Positions 48,204 to 59,684 of a stretch of DNA of 64,000 bases are shown here, one piece after another. The translations under genes and the position numbers were made by a program. How positions within the stretch are numbered: position 1 is the stretch's first letter; every line of letters starts with the position of its first letter. This DNA comes from Rhinopomastus cyanomelas (taxonomy: Eukaryota; Chordata; Aves; Bucerotiformes; Rhinopomastidae), in assembly GCA_013400115.1 (NCBI GenBank), contig VXBP01004066.1, forward strand, positions 1 to 64,000, in the 5' to 3' direction. The notes beneath the pieces are model-generated. The model searched no databases and was not told where the DNA came from. It saw nothing but the letters and a program-made list of their open reading frames with translations.

Positions 48204-48237
48204 CGTACAATCCTCGGCAGTGTCCTGAGACTGTGCG
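48204..48237 (+). promoter_or_regulatory. EPAS1: Iron-responsive element (IRE) in EPAS1 5' UTR
   Basis: The RNA can fold into a canonical IRE. The six-base loop CAGUGU is at 48218-48223. The five-pair upper stem 48213-48217 (CUCGG) pairs with 48224-48229 (CCUGAG) with one U bulge at 48226. The unpaired C is at 48212. The lower stem 48204-48211 pairs with 48230-48237 and has one A-C mismatch (48210/48231). The extra U bulge and A-C mismatch are, as I recall, also in the IRE reported for human HIF2A, whose core looks the same. IRPs bound here in iron-poor cells would reduce translation of HIF-2alpha, linking erythropoietin and iron-uptake control to iron supply. It lies about 125 bases before the start codon. 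Confidence 0.93.
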
Positions 48238-48348
48238 CCCGCCGCGGGGGCAACCGGGCACCGACCCCCGACCCGCACCCGCTGTCCCGCCCCGCAGAGC
48301 CCCGCGGCAGGTGCCGAGGGAGTCCGGCCAGCAGCAGCAGCCGCCGCG

Positions 48349-48374
48349 ATGACCACTGAGAAGGAGAAGAAAAG
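48349..48374 (+). CDS. EPAS1: EPAS1 (HIF-2alpha) first coding exon
   Basis: The ATG at 48349 begins MTTEKEKKR, ending with two bases (AG) of the ninth codon at the splice donor AG|GTGAGT (GT at 48375-48376). Human HIF-2alpha starts MTADKEKKR and its first intron falls at the same codon and phase. HIF-2alpha is an oxygen-regulated bHLH-PAS transcription factor that dimerises with ARNT in the nucleus and activates genes such as EPO. The start context gccgcgATGa has a G at -3 and an A at +4. Only 26 coding bases are here; the bHLH, PAS, oxygen-degradation and transactivation regions lie beyond the window. The CpG island, the IRE and the PRKCE neighbour all support the call. Confidence 0.95.
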
Positions 48375-48380
48375 GTGAGT
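48375..48380 (+). promoter_or_regulatory. EPAS1: EPAS1 exon 1 splice donor
   Basis: GTGAGT directly after 'aagaaaAG' is a consensus vertebrate 5' splice site. It leaves the ninth codon split after its second base, as in the human gene. Confidence 0.93.
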
Positions 48381-48607
48381 GGGATGGGGGTGCTGGGGGT
48401 GGAGAGGGTGGACAATCGCATGTTTCCATCACAAACCAACCAGAGAGAGCAGAAAGCTCCTGGTGGGGTTTTGCTGCTGTGGGTGCATCAAGGAGTCGAT
48501 TTTCCTGACGGTTCTCGAGGTTGAAAGTCAAAGTCGCCATCCCTAAGGCAGGAGTTGATGGGAGCTGAGAGAATCCAGGAACGGCTCCGAGCTTATAAGT
48601 GGCCCGT

Positions 48608-48665
48608 GCTCGGGCAGGGGGTTGGACTAGGTGATCTCCGGAGGTCTCTTCCAACCCCACCGGTC
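48608..48665 (+). mobile_element. EPAS1: CR1 LINE tail near EPAS1 exon 1
   Basis: 'gctcgggcagggggttggactaggtgatctccggaggtctcttccaacccc' is a sense CR1 3' end. It lies only about 230 bases downstream of the exon 1 splice donor, at the edge of the CpG island. Its CpG content is higher than in other copies. Confidence 0.85.
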
Positions 48666-50916
48666 AGGGATTGCTGTGGATGAGCGCTGAGAGCTCACCG
48701 AAGCCTCCCAGCGGGTTGTTCATCCAGTCCTGCGCAGCCTGTTGCGGGCTCTGTCGCTGTTCGGGCTCTCGATGGGGTAATGAATGACGTGATTTACACA
48801 CTACGAGTCCTGCTCTTCGCCGCGCACTCCTTCGAGTTGATGCACTAAGCTGTGAGTGCTGGATTTGGGTTGTGTAGTCACTCCAGGAGGATGTGCTGAG
48901 GGATTGTTGCAGCATAATCCATGCGTTTCCCATGCACCAGCCCTGGGATGGCCAACCCTAACGCTAGTCGCCCTGAATGTGTTTTGTTTGGGGTGTCAGT
49001 CAGTAATGGGTTCGGTTTGTGTCAAATGAAAATGAAAATTATAAATACCAGAAGTTTATGAGAATGAGGTGTGCGCAGTGGAAATTCATGTGCCTTAAAG
49101 AGGAACCTTGAATCTTTTGGGTTTCACCTCCGATTTTCCAGTGAGCGAGGGGTCGAGCCCTGTCTCGTCTCCCAGGACAGCTCTGTGTGAGCACTCTTCG
49201 AATACAGCAGAGAAACCTCATGGGACTGGAGAGCAAACACTGATCTCTGAGTTTGTCGATGTTGGGACATTCCAGAGACAGTCTTGTGTCTCTCCCAGGA
49301 GCAGGTGAATTGTCACCTGACTCATGGGATGGTGGTAAAAATTGATGTTTGGGGATTTTCAAGACACTTGGTGTTGGAGGCCTCCCTATCTGCACTCCGT
49401 ACCTATGGCCCTGCTGGGATGTACCCCTGTGCAGCCTGTCGAAGTGACACTTTATTTAATTTTCCGGTGCCATTATAGAGTAGATTTACGGCCTCGAGCT
49501 TAACAGTCGTTTTGTTATTTGCTTGCTCTCCACCCAGATACGCAACCAGGAGCTCTAAGCCGAGTCACTAATAGCCTTCCTAAATGAATTTCAGGGAGAA
49601 AACATGGTGGTTCATTTGGTTTGCTAGGTCTGGGGCAGCTCTGGAGCTCATGCTGGCTGACTCGTCGCTCAGCAGAGGCTCTGTGCGAGATAATCTTGGA
49701 CTCTTTTAATGGTCTGTACGTGAGGAGCATCCTCGGGGTCTCCTTTGAAGCTGTCAGTGTAAGACACTGAGTTGAAGTTAATAGGGTTTTTATTTTAATT
49801 TAAAAACAATAACCATTTATCCTGAGAGCCTGATGTCTCCTAGAATGCCCCATAGTCAGAAACTGACAAAAGGAACAGTAAAGGGGGAAAACACCTTCTA
49901 CCAAAAGAGTGAAAGCTGAGGAAAAATAGCCTGTGGTGGTTGTGCAGGACCCTGGTTAATCAGGGCACTCCCGTGGATTATCTTGGTGTGCTTTTTATTT
50001 AGCCATTGTGTATCTTGTGTATTACGTTGGGGACTCGGTTATTCTATTAAGTGGCCTGTACTGGGTGGACAGAGATGTCTGTTCGAAACCAGGCTCGAGA
50101 TAAATCAGGTACCGCTGAGTTAGGTGCATCGCCCTCCTTCACCTCCTCAGTTGTGTTTGGGGTATTTTTGTTTGTTTTCAGGTTGTATAAAAAACAAACC
50201 TATTTTGCACCTTGGTTTGTGATGCTGAGAATGTCATGCTATGTAAACCTGTTTAACTTCTGCTGCTTCAGAAAGTAAACACATGGGATTCCCCCCAGTT
50301 ACTGATCGGGAAAGTGACTCTCAGCTGCCCTTTCCCTTTGGGGTTTATTAGATGCAGAGCCTGTCTAATGGGACACTTTGTACCTCCATTTTTCACTGAT
50401 CTCTACTTGAGGAGAGCGATTCTGCCACTCTGAGGTCACTCTTGGCTACTTTTCCTCAGTCTGAGGAAACTGTCCTGACCGTAGTCCTCTCTCCTCATGG
50501 ATGTAACTTGGATGTCAGGAAATGGGAGCATCTGGATGTTAAACCAGAGGCCACAGGAAAGGGACAGCTGTACCCAGTGTGCTTGCAACTACCTCTTGCC
50601 TGGTGTTCTGTGGTGAGTTAAATGGTCTTGTCCTCCTGTTTTACAGTGTAGGTTGTTCCTGATACTCTTGTAACCTGCCTTTCAGCTGATGGAGCTCTAG
50701 GCTCTCTCCTTTGCAGACTGCTGTGTAGATTACTTGACCTCATAAAATGCATTGTTCGAGTTTTGTTATTGCTCAACATCTCCCCACGCATTACCCATGT
50801 GTTTAAATTATTCCTGTTGGCTTGTGTGTTCATGTGCACTCTCACAATTTTTATCAGCTGAGATATTTGAAAGGAAATGGGATCTCCTGAATTTCACGTT
50901 TGTGGTGTGAATATTA

Positions 50917-50981
50917 AATGGATTGGACTAGATGATCTTTCAAGGTCCCTTCCAATCTCTAATGTTCTGTGATTCCGTGAT
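50917..50981 (+). mobile_element. CR1 LINE 3' tail
   Basis: 'atggattggactagatgatctttcaaggtcccttccaatctctaatgttctgtgattccgtgatg' is a sense CR1 end with two degenerate terminal units. Confidence 0.88.
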
Positions 50982-51530
50982 GTTTTGGCACACAAAATGC
51001 AGGTGCCTCATGGCTTACAGATCTTCTGAGTGACTCCATCCACTTGCAGCACTTTGATTCCCTTCTTCTACAGATATGGAAAGGGCTTTTCTACCAGAGG
51101 GTGGCCCAAGGTCACATGAATGAGGTGCCTGGATGCCTCCCTTTGCCTGCAGTGGCACTGAGCAGAGGTTTGTCTGAGCTTGGACTTGGCCTCCTTGGGA
51201 ATTTTGCTGCTAATTCAGGACCCGCATTATGAGTTCTGAAGATGGATCCCTCAATAACGTTTGTTGTTATGATGGAATCAAAACATCAAGTATTTTTGGT
51301 TTCAGATTCCACGCAGGACCTGTTGTTGGATGGGTGCGGGCAGATCAACTTGAGCGTTGAACTGCCTGCTGTTACTTTCGAACAGATCGCCTTTTAAAAC
51401 CTGAGGACTGGGATAAACCTGAGTGTCAGGAAACGGCGCAAAGGCACATTGGGTTTAAAAACGGGTTTGATACACAGAATGATTTTGTTTCTCTAAAGCT
51501 ATTTGAAATCTTGTTCTGTCACTGACATTC

Positions 51531-51588
51531 ATAGTATCATAGTATCATAGTGTCATGTGTATTCATAGTGGCATGTGTATCTTAGTGG
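51531..51588. repeat. Short tandem repeats (ATAGTATC and an 18-mer)
   Basis: Two ATAGTATC units at 51531-51546 and a partial third are followed by a near-duplicate pair 'catgtgtattcatagtgg' / 'catgtgtatcttagtgg' at 51554-51588. The 8-mer resembles an inverted CR1 terminal repeat, but no CR1 body is attached. Confidence 0.65.
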
Positions 51589-52195
51589 CTACAAATGCTT
51601 TTACTCCTAGTAGGTAGCACGAGGGTGACAGATTCCTTCTTGTACATGACCCAAAATGCAATTATGATTATGATGCAGCTGGCAATTTATGTATTTTTTT
51701 TTTCTCATTTGTTATTCTTGTGCTCTGCTTGCTTAAAAGGCCCTACAATGGAGCAGTTATTTGCCAAGGATAAAATCTTGACTGCTTCTGTAAGAAAAAA
51801 CCCAACTGCTTTCTTAAATCAACAAGGCTGCTTTTCACTGAGACTCTTTCTGAAGTGTGTCAATGGGAAACTGTATTTTACTGTGCATTTGGGAAGTTGA
51901 TTACTGAAGTACAGTAGGCTGATGCATAACTAATGACTCCAAGTAACTCGTTTCATTGTCTTATTTCCCGCAAGATACAGGAGAAGTAGACACATTTCTC
52001 AAACTCTGTCTTGCCTGTGTCCTTGACCTCTTCCTTGAGGCATGTCCTTAAATCCCAGCTGTGACCTACATGACTTGGACATCCCAGGCCAGAATGTGGA
52101 CAGGCTGGAGGGCAGGACTGCCACAGAGAGAGAGACCAGGCAGTGGCCATTTGTGGGATTTGTCTGGAATCTTGTTTGCTTGTTTTTTAACTACA

Positions 52196-52230
52196 TCACC
52201 AGAATTACTAGAATCATTAGGGATTGGTAG
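52196..52230 (-). mobile_element. Very short CR1 tail fragment
   Basis: 'accagaattactagaatcattagggattgg' is an inverted CR1 end ('agaatcattagggattggaaggg') that stops after about 30 bases. Confidence 0.6.
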
Positions 52231-55185
52231 GCTTAAGAGTTATTGCCTTGCCACAGTATTAAGATAACTCACGACACCTAATACATGTTGTCAGCTACTT
52301 CTTCCTGAGTAGGTGTAGTGGCAATAAGGTTGCTCATTTGCTCTGTAAGTCCTGTGCTCGATTTACAGTACACAGAGATGAAGCGGAGGTTAACAGAACA
52401 ATGATTCTCCCATGAGTACCCTCAGATCTATAAAAGGAAGGATGTCTTTATGCACTGGGCAGTGGGCGGATGACGCTTTTTCGGATTGATCTGGGCTGGT
52501 GTCAAACCTACCCTAAGTTTCCTGGAATTGGGAAAAAAAGACTTTCTTAAGACTTTCTTGCTGGTGTGGCTGTTGGCTCTTTGCTCTGTGGGAGGGTTGC
52601 ACTGATGGCCCATGACACATCGTTTCTCACCTTCCACGCTGCCTTGCCCATGACCAGTTTAACATCTTGTCTGTCTTGTTGCTTTTGGCATGGGAGCCAT
52701 GGAGTCAGAGACTCAGATCTTGGGGCCCAAGTTTGAGTGAGTTGCCCTACTCCTTTCTTTTTTACTCTAAAAAAGCAGTGGCAAGTCCAGATCCTACAGA
52801 GCTCCCTGTTATCTGTCACAATGTTTTTTCCCAAAACACTCATTCCCTTTGCTTCCATCTCTTTGCCTGCAGCCCCAGCAGAACAGGAGCCTGGAGCCCT
52901 GCAGCATCCCTTCGCATTTGGACGTGAAACACCATGTACCTTCTAATAATATATAGGATCCAGAAGAGTGTGAGCAGCATGACCCTCTCTTTTGTCTCAG
53001 GAAATTGTGTTATCGAAGGAGAGGCTAAAATTAGAAGGGATATGCGGAGGGTGTTGTGTGTGTTTTCTGGGGGGTTTTTTGTTTGGTTTGTTGTTTTTTT
53101 TTTCACTGAGCAGCTCTCCTAATGGATGAATCATGAGGGTGTAACTCATGGCACTCAATAGCAAGCAGCCTGTCTGAAGGGCAGTGTGTAATAAGATTAC
53201 CAGGTTCATTTAGGAACTATTTGGAACTACTGAAACATGAACTTAACCTATTGTAAATATTTGTTACTCGTTATCTAATATATCAAAATACATTTGGTTA
53301 GAGTTAGGCAAATGAAGGCAAGATGTGAGGGACAAGCATTGAACAATGGGTTACACAGCACCGCGAGGGCTGCACATGCAGTTGTTGAAACAAAGTTTTC
53401 TTGAGAAATAGCTTTGCAGAGCACAAAGGAAACCAAAGGGGTAGCATTAGACTAACACAAGGTGATGGGATTGAGAAGTGGTCAAGACGTTTTGAGACTG
53501 CTGCAACATTTTAGATTTGGCTTCATTTTAAGAAAATTTCTGAATTCTTGTATTGCATTAGACTGTTTATCTGGACCAGGATGTTTTAATTTACTTAAGT
53601 TAGTTTAAATGAATCTTTAGTCTCTGTATTATGTAAATGCTTCTTTTGCCTCTTTATTTGCTGGTGTTTGACTCGGTTGTTTTTGATTTTCCCCAGTATC
53701 TTCTTTGTGTTACTGGAAGCTATGAGAGACATACATGAATCTGGTTTGGTGGCTTGACCTGAGTCAAGTTCCTGCCTTCCTTTCAGGAAGACTCTTGAAG
53801 TTGATCTGCTAACCAAGAGACTAGCTATTCCTTTTGTGCTGCTGTGAAGCCCTTGAACTCAAAACAGTCTTGGTCTTTCAAAAACTGCAGAAGCTTAAAC
53901 AAGGTACTGGTTCTGATGAAAGTATTTAGAGGTGGGAACCGTGACTTGGCAGTGACAAAGGTCTTCTTTAGCTTTCAAGACAATAGCAGAATTGCAAACA
54001 GCAGTAAAGGCCCTCCCTACCCCCTGGCCCACGGCAGGGGCTCCTGATACCGCAAACAGGAAAGTCAAAATGTGGGAGATATGAAACCAGTGTGGTGCAG
54101 AATTTGGAACTTTGTTGTTCTCACAGGACTGATAATTTCAGAGCCATGTTCTTGAGAACCTGCTCATATATGGCAAGAGATAGAGGTGTTTGCCTTTCCC
54201 AGGAGAGCTCCTGCTTTTGGTACAGGCACAATAATAATATCTTGAACCATGGCCATCCCAGATGATCCCACCTCTGGCCTCAAACAGGTATTTTCTGAAG
54301 CCCCTCAGTAGGTGCTGCTGTGTGTTGAACCTCCAGAAAGTGATTTGCTGAATTACTTCAGATTAAGGAGCACGAATAAAGTCCATGAAATCTAAAAGAT
54401 TACCCCTATCATTGCACCTTTTTCAAAGGGAAGAGTTGTCGCTAACTGACAGTCAGAGGTTTTAGGAACTTCTTTAAATCTTAGTATGGGGGAGAAAAAA
54501 GGGCTGAAAATTTTGGTGCAAGTGATCTAATAGTGTTCCAGAGTTACCCCGTATTGTTTTTCCTTTAAGATCCATTCATGTGCTCCTAGGGTAAATATTT
54601 GCTTAGGCAATAAGCTGAAGGAAGTATGAAGTGGAAGGGTTATTACGCAGTTTTTATGGAGGTTGTGGAAGGGCTTTGCAGAACATTCCTTGTGTCTTGT
54701 CTGCCATTAGCATATCTAAGGTCTTCACTGCCATAAAAAGGTACTTAAACGCTTGGTATCGAAGTTGTCTTTGGCAGTTGTCGTTGGCACTTGCATTTGT
54801 ATGATAAACTACAAAGCAGCCCCATTCAGTCATTGTGCTGGGGACATTCTCCTGGCTGCTGTTGGTTCTTCCAGCACGGTCCATTCATTCACAATTGTAT
54901 CGCCCTCTCTGCCAGTAAATTCTTGGTGCCCTTGGGTGCTTGTTCTCACAACACTTCAAAGATCTTAGTGGTAACAAATACTGAAAAATCCCTCCCTTCT
55001 TTCCCTGTTTCTACATGTGTATATGGAGAATGTTGTGAGGAACGTGACAGACTTTCCGCTGCCCTGCTGTTGGTACCCAAAACTTAATGGTGACGGGAAT
55101 GTCTCCCGAGGTTGTATGTGTTGTGCTTGGTTAGGTGAAATTAGGATGAAATATATCATATACTCATCAGCTTATCAGAAGCTAT

Positions 55186-55250
55186 GGAATCAGAATCACT
55201 CAGGGTTGGAAGGGACCACCTGATCATCCAGTTTCAACCCCCCCACCAGG
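55186..55250 (-). mobile_element. CR1 LINE tail, inverted
   Basis: 'ggaatcagaatcactcagggttggaagggaccacctgatcatccagtttcaacccccccaccaggc' is the inverted CR1 3' end. It is followed within 40 bases by a CR1 tail in the opposite direction, making a head-on pair. Confidence 0.87.
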
Positions 55251-55289
55251 CTGGGAGTGATTCTGATTTCATAACTTCTCCAGTGAAGT

Positions 55290-55370
55290 GATCCTGCTGT
55301 GGCAGGGGGATTGGACTAGATGATCTTTCGGGGTCCCTTCCAATCCCTAATGATTCTATTCTATGGTTCT
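55290..55370 (+). mobile_element. CR1 LINE 3' tail
   Basis: 'gatcctgctgtggcagggggattggactagatgatctttcggggtcccttccaatccctaatgattctattctatggttct' is a well-preserved sense CR1 end, probably younger than the inverted copy beside it. Confidence 0.9.
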
Positions 55371-58300
55371 AGCTGGTGGCAATGCTGTATCTTCAAATTT
55401 CTTTCCATTCCCTACCATTCTGTGATTCAGAGGTTGAGGTAAAGACCTGTTGACTTAAGGCTGACCCCAGGCTTGCCTGGAACAAAAATGGATTTAGAAT
55501 GAGCTGCGAAATGGCAGCACCATAGATGTGTGTGGAGAAATTCCGCATGAAGTGGTGGTATTATGCCACGACTCCTTAGGCTGCGCTTCTCTGCAGTGCA
55601 AACCCAGCGACCAGTTGTAGCCATACTCCACTCAAGGATTTTTTAATAGGGACTCTGTTGCCTCCACTATGTTTCATAACCTGCAACTGAAAATTGGTGG
55701 AAATGCTTCAGGTATTTTTTCTGTAGAACTTTTGCCTGGTGATTCTTCTGGGAAGGCAGCATGTGGCCAATGTTTCTCCAGACTGACCTAGGCAGCTCAT
55801 CATCCTTCAAGCTGGCTTGTGTGTGCCGGAGGACGCAGAGTTGGAATTTGCCAGCTTTTGCTTGTGAGATGGTCGCTTGCCGAGAAGAAGACGGGAAGCC
55901 GTTTAGCTGAGATGTTGATACTTGGTCGTAACAAATTTGCTTTACTTATATTTTTAAGACGAGGTTGATGTTTTGCAGGGGTTGACACCTGTTATTGCTT
56001 AATGCAGCACTTTGCTAGGTGTGATTGGGGGAAGCTTGCTTATTTGATGGAACGGTCTTTGGGTCATCTGTGGGTGGGCTGTCCGTGTGCCCAGACGTAC
56101 CACCAGCAGTAACTTAATAGCTCCACTTCTTGGCTTTTTTCCCCAGAAAATGATTTTGAGGGCTGTGTTTATTGCCATGACTAATCAGAGAGAGGCTTTT
56201 ATGGGAACGGCCTTTCCGCGCTCAAGTTGTTTTAGCCCTGCTACTGGCTTTTGCATGAGAGTGATGGCCTGCTCGTGCTAGCAGTGATTCACGGGAGGGG
56301 ACTATCCCATCCACTTGGGCGAGTGCTGGCTTGAAAATGAAGTAGAAGCAAGTGCAGATATCTTGAGGGAAACTTGATGCTGCTGTTTCGAAGCACTCAT
56401 TATTTCCCATTTAAGAAAAACTACCCCCCCCAACCCTGCTTTTGTTTGTTAACTGCGTGGCTGGCTCCAGCAAAGCCTTTCTGCCGTGGGGGCCCAGCCA
56501 GCATGCGGCGAAACTGAATAAAATTCAGTCTCTGGAGCTCATTCACCGCTCTCGGCAGAGCTGGCTGTGAAAGCCACGTCTGGTTGCTGACTTGGCTGCC
56601 AAACAGCAGCTTCAGCAAGTGGTTCTGGCCTACAGCTGCCTCTCCTGTTGCCGTCCTCCACCACACCCTCTCCAAGAGTCCCTCTCGCTGGGCTCCGGCT
56701 CTTTGTCCTTCTGGGTACTGGGAGCACTGGGTTGGTGATGTGTGTGGGGGTGCCTCCTCTCTGTCATTCTCCTCGCTCCCCAGTCTGGGGACTGCGATGG
56801 TGGTATATCCTTCCTTCCACCCTTTGTGTGTCTTATTTATTTAGACTGTAAACTTCTTAAAGTGGGGACTTTCTATTTCCATGTAGAACACAATGCTGCA
56901 GTCATTTTGGCAAGAAGCTGAGATAAACCTAACTTGAAAGTGCTCAAACAAGAGGTTGGTGAATGGAAGGGGTTTGGGGTTATCTCCCACTGTTGTTAGA
57001 TTGCTTTCTTTACTGCCCTACTCTGTGTTATCCCTCAACATGTAGGTTACACCCACACGCTGGCGGGTGCCCTACGCCTTCGTTTACTTCACCCTTTGAA
57101 TCTGGCCCTTTTGTCATATAAGATCCACGTGCAATGCAGACACCCCAGGCTGTTGAGGAGCTGGGTGGTGGTAGATTGCAATGCCCTGAAATTGTCTGGG
57201 AGGTGATAAACCCACATATGTTTTAAGATTTCACCACAAAGCAACCAAGTGAGTGGCCTGTGCGGCAGTGAGAATGAAAATCTTGTGTACAGGTGGCAGG
57301 GCTGGCCTGAAGGAGGGAACAGTCATGTTCTTCCGCATCAAGAAAGTCCAGCATTTCATACAGGCTTCTACTGGCAGCTCTGCAAGCTGTCTGCCAGCCT
57401 TGGAGAAGATAGTGCAGGAAGCCAAGTTATCAGTGTAGTGCTGCTCCTTTGCCTGCCAGCATCCCCACTCTCTAAGTCTAAACAGCCCCATGAAAAACAT
57501 TGCAACTTCTCTACAGGCAGCCTGCATCACTGCCTTCTGATCTCTGCAGCTTTAAAAATGCATCTCAAAGGAGAGAGCTGACAGCAAACAGTGCTTATTT
57601 AAAAAGTGGTGACTTCTGAGGGCTCCTTCAGCCTTGGGAGTAGAGTGAGCAGGGAGCAAAGTCTGCGTTGCAGGTAACAGGCAGGATTTAGGTGGAGTTG
57701 TGGCTCATGTGGAACAGAGGTCTTCCTGAAGATAGAGGGAGGAAAAGTGTCTGCAGCCTGACCTCTTATAACCTTTAAGAAGGTGAAGTCACTCTGGAGC
57801 TCCGTTCCATCAGAGGGAGTTAATGTGGTGAATACAGTGCAGGCAATAAGTGAGTTTGTATTTTGAGTAGGTTACAGTCATGGAATGAGCTTCCTGAGTC
57901 ACTGAGCATTGAGCTTGGTGCTCCTGTTGGTTGGGTTTCTTAGTTTCTATTCGTGCCTTAACAGATTGAGTGCCCTGGCTTTTGTACTGAGGTAACTCCA
58001 GCTCCAGAGTCTTTAAAATCTGAGAATAAGTCTGGAACTTTTAGCAAAATGGGGTCCAGTTCCTGTCTGGGACTCCTTGGTCCTGCTTTGTGAAAACTTT
58101 GAGGGAAATGCCATGTAAACTGTGTGAAGTGTGAACCATTATCCCTCTTAAGAAGGAATGTCATGATTGTTCGACTTGGGCTCTACTTTGATTGGCTGGT
58201 GGATTAAGCAAACAAAATGGTCAAACACTTGGGTAGGTATGAGGAAAGCAGGGCAAGCGTGTGTTCTGATGTGGTTATTTGTGTAGGAACTCCGCTCTGA

Positions 58301-59644
58301 TTTACGGAGCTATGAAAAGGATGTATTGGGTGGGGGACTGTTTTGAAAGTATTGAGTTTGTTCATGTACCAGGAGTTGTGTCAAGATGTGCAGTGAAGCT
58401 GTGGCAGCTGATATTACTGTACTGAAAGAAAATAAAGAGAAGCCTTAACTTGGAGGTATGCCAGCTACTGAAAGTCAAAGCATCGCCATCTCTCCCCTGG
58501 AAGAAGTTAAATGCTTTATAGCTTGTACTGGTAGGTACGTTAGTTTGTTGTGGGTGAATATGAATTGCGTGTGGGAAGTTCAGAGAAGGATTGCGGCTGG
58601 GTGAACTACAATAGAGGATTTACTTTTCATCAAAGACGAGACAGTTTTGGATGAGGGAATGGCTGTGCAACTATGATCGATAACTAGTGCTTGGTACTGC
58701 TGGATGTTTTAGACTGGCTGTGCTAAACCCATCAGTTTGTGCTTGACTTGGACTTTGAGTAGCGCATCTGGACTTCTTTCTGCCAGACAGGAATTACTGT
58801 CTTCAACTGGAGAAACTACTGTACTTCTGAGCAGCTGCACCTCTGGATCTGACTGTAGAAGGGTCTCATTTGGTTGGAAGGGCCCACGCATGGGTGCTTT
58901 TGGTGTTGGTGATCAGGTACTTGATTCCTCCTGGGCATTGTTGTACTGGCAGTGACAAGACATTGTCACCACTAACCTTTTCCTTTTCCTGTGCTGCTGT
59001 GGTGCTCTCAGTTATTTTTGCAAAAGTGGTAGCTTGCAGTAACCTTTCAACCTGCGAAGTTTGGGGAAGACAGGAATCTCTGTTCAGAGTTGAGTAAGTT
59101 TGTTGTTCTCCCAAGTGACAGTAATGATGAGAACATTTAAAATTGGCTCACTGGCATTGGCAAGTAGTGTCTACCAGAGATCTGTTATACTTCTCAGAAT
59201 CTCTTCCTCCAATCGAGGCATTACGTATTTGCTGGAAGGATAGGGCTGTTGTGTGACTTTGGAGGACAACTACAAACATAAACTGGATTCTCTTGAGCAT
59301 GCTTTGTCTGCATTCATCACAACTGCTAATTGTTCTGTGTTGTGTAAGGCTCTGCATGCTGTGCCCCTTGCTTGGCAGTGACTGTGTGTGAATCTCAAAA
59401 TGGATTCTCACCTCCAAAATCATGGAAGCTCTAAAGATGAATCCTGCAACACAGTGTAAAGCTTCTCTCTCTGAGCTCATGTGTTGATGATGAGGAAGAT
59501 TAAGGCACATTTTTCAACCATAATGGATCTGTTTGCTGCCTTCTAGTGGGCGTCTTCTCTAAGTAGGACCTAGATGAAGTAGTTCTCAAAAATGCCCAAA
59601 ATCCCACTTAATTTGTGCTTGGAAGCAGAAAAACATATTCTGCT

Positions 59645-59684
59645 TGTGTGCGAGATGGGTGCCGTTGTGTGCGAGATGGGTGCC
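59645..59684 (+). repeat. Direct tandem duplication of about 21 bases
   Basis: 'gtgtgcgagatgggtgcc' occurs twice in succession, at 59645 and about 59666, separated by 'gtt'. The copies are identical over 18 bases, which suggests a recent slippage or duplication. Confidence 0.85.

Larger units (their letters stand above)
48030..48400 (+). promoter_or_regulatory. EPAS1: EPAS1 CpG-island promoter and 5' UTR
   Basis: This is the only dense CpG island in the window, beginning about 48030 and fading after 48375. It contains GC-box (Sp1-type) sequences such as GGGGCGGGAG at 48091-48100 and a repeated 'gggccggtcc' unit at 48101-48127. TTTAAA at 48130-48135 could serve as a weak TATA-like site. If so, transcription would start near 48160, placing the iron-responsive element within roughly 45-75 bases of the cap. 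No ATG occurs from 48130 to the EPAS1 start codon, so there is no upstream ATG-initiated ORF in that stretch. The exact start site is inferred. Confidence 0.85.

Noticed and set aside
48156..48359. Plus-strand frame overlapping the EPAS1 start, as a possible upstream ORF
   Set aside because: It opens with GTG, not ATG; there is no ATG between 48130 and 48349, so a conventional upstream ORF is absent.
47910..48660. Long minus-strand ORFs (148, 220 and 102 codons) across the EPAS1 CpG island
   Set aside because: High GC lowers the frequency of stop codons; the predicted proteins are low-complexity Arg/Gly/Pro/Ala-rich and antisense to a recognised 5' UTR and exon.
50075..50110. 'tgttcgaaaccaggctcgag' as a possible tRNA T-arm
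   Set aside because: No acceptor stem, D-arm or anticodon arm can be built around it.
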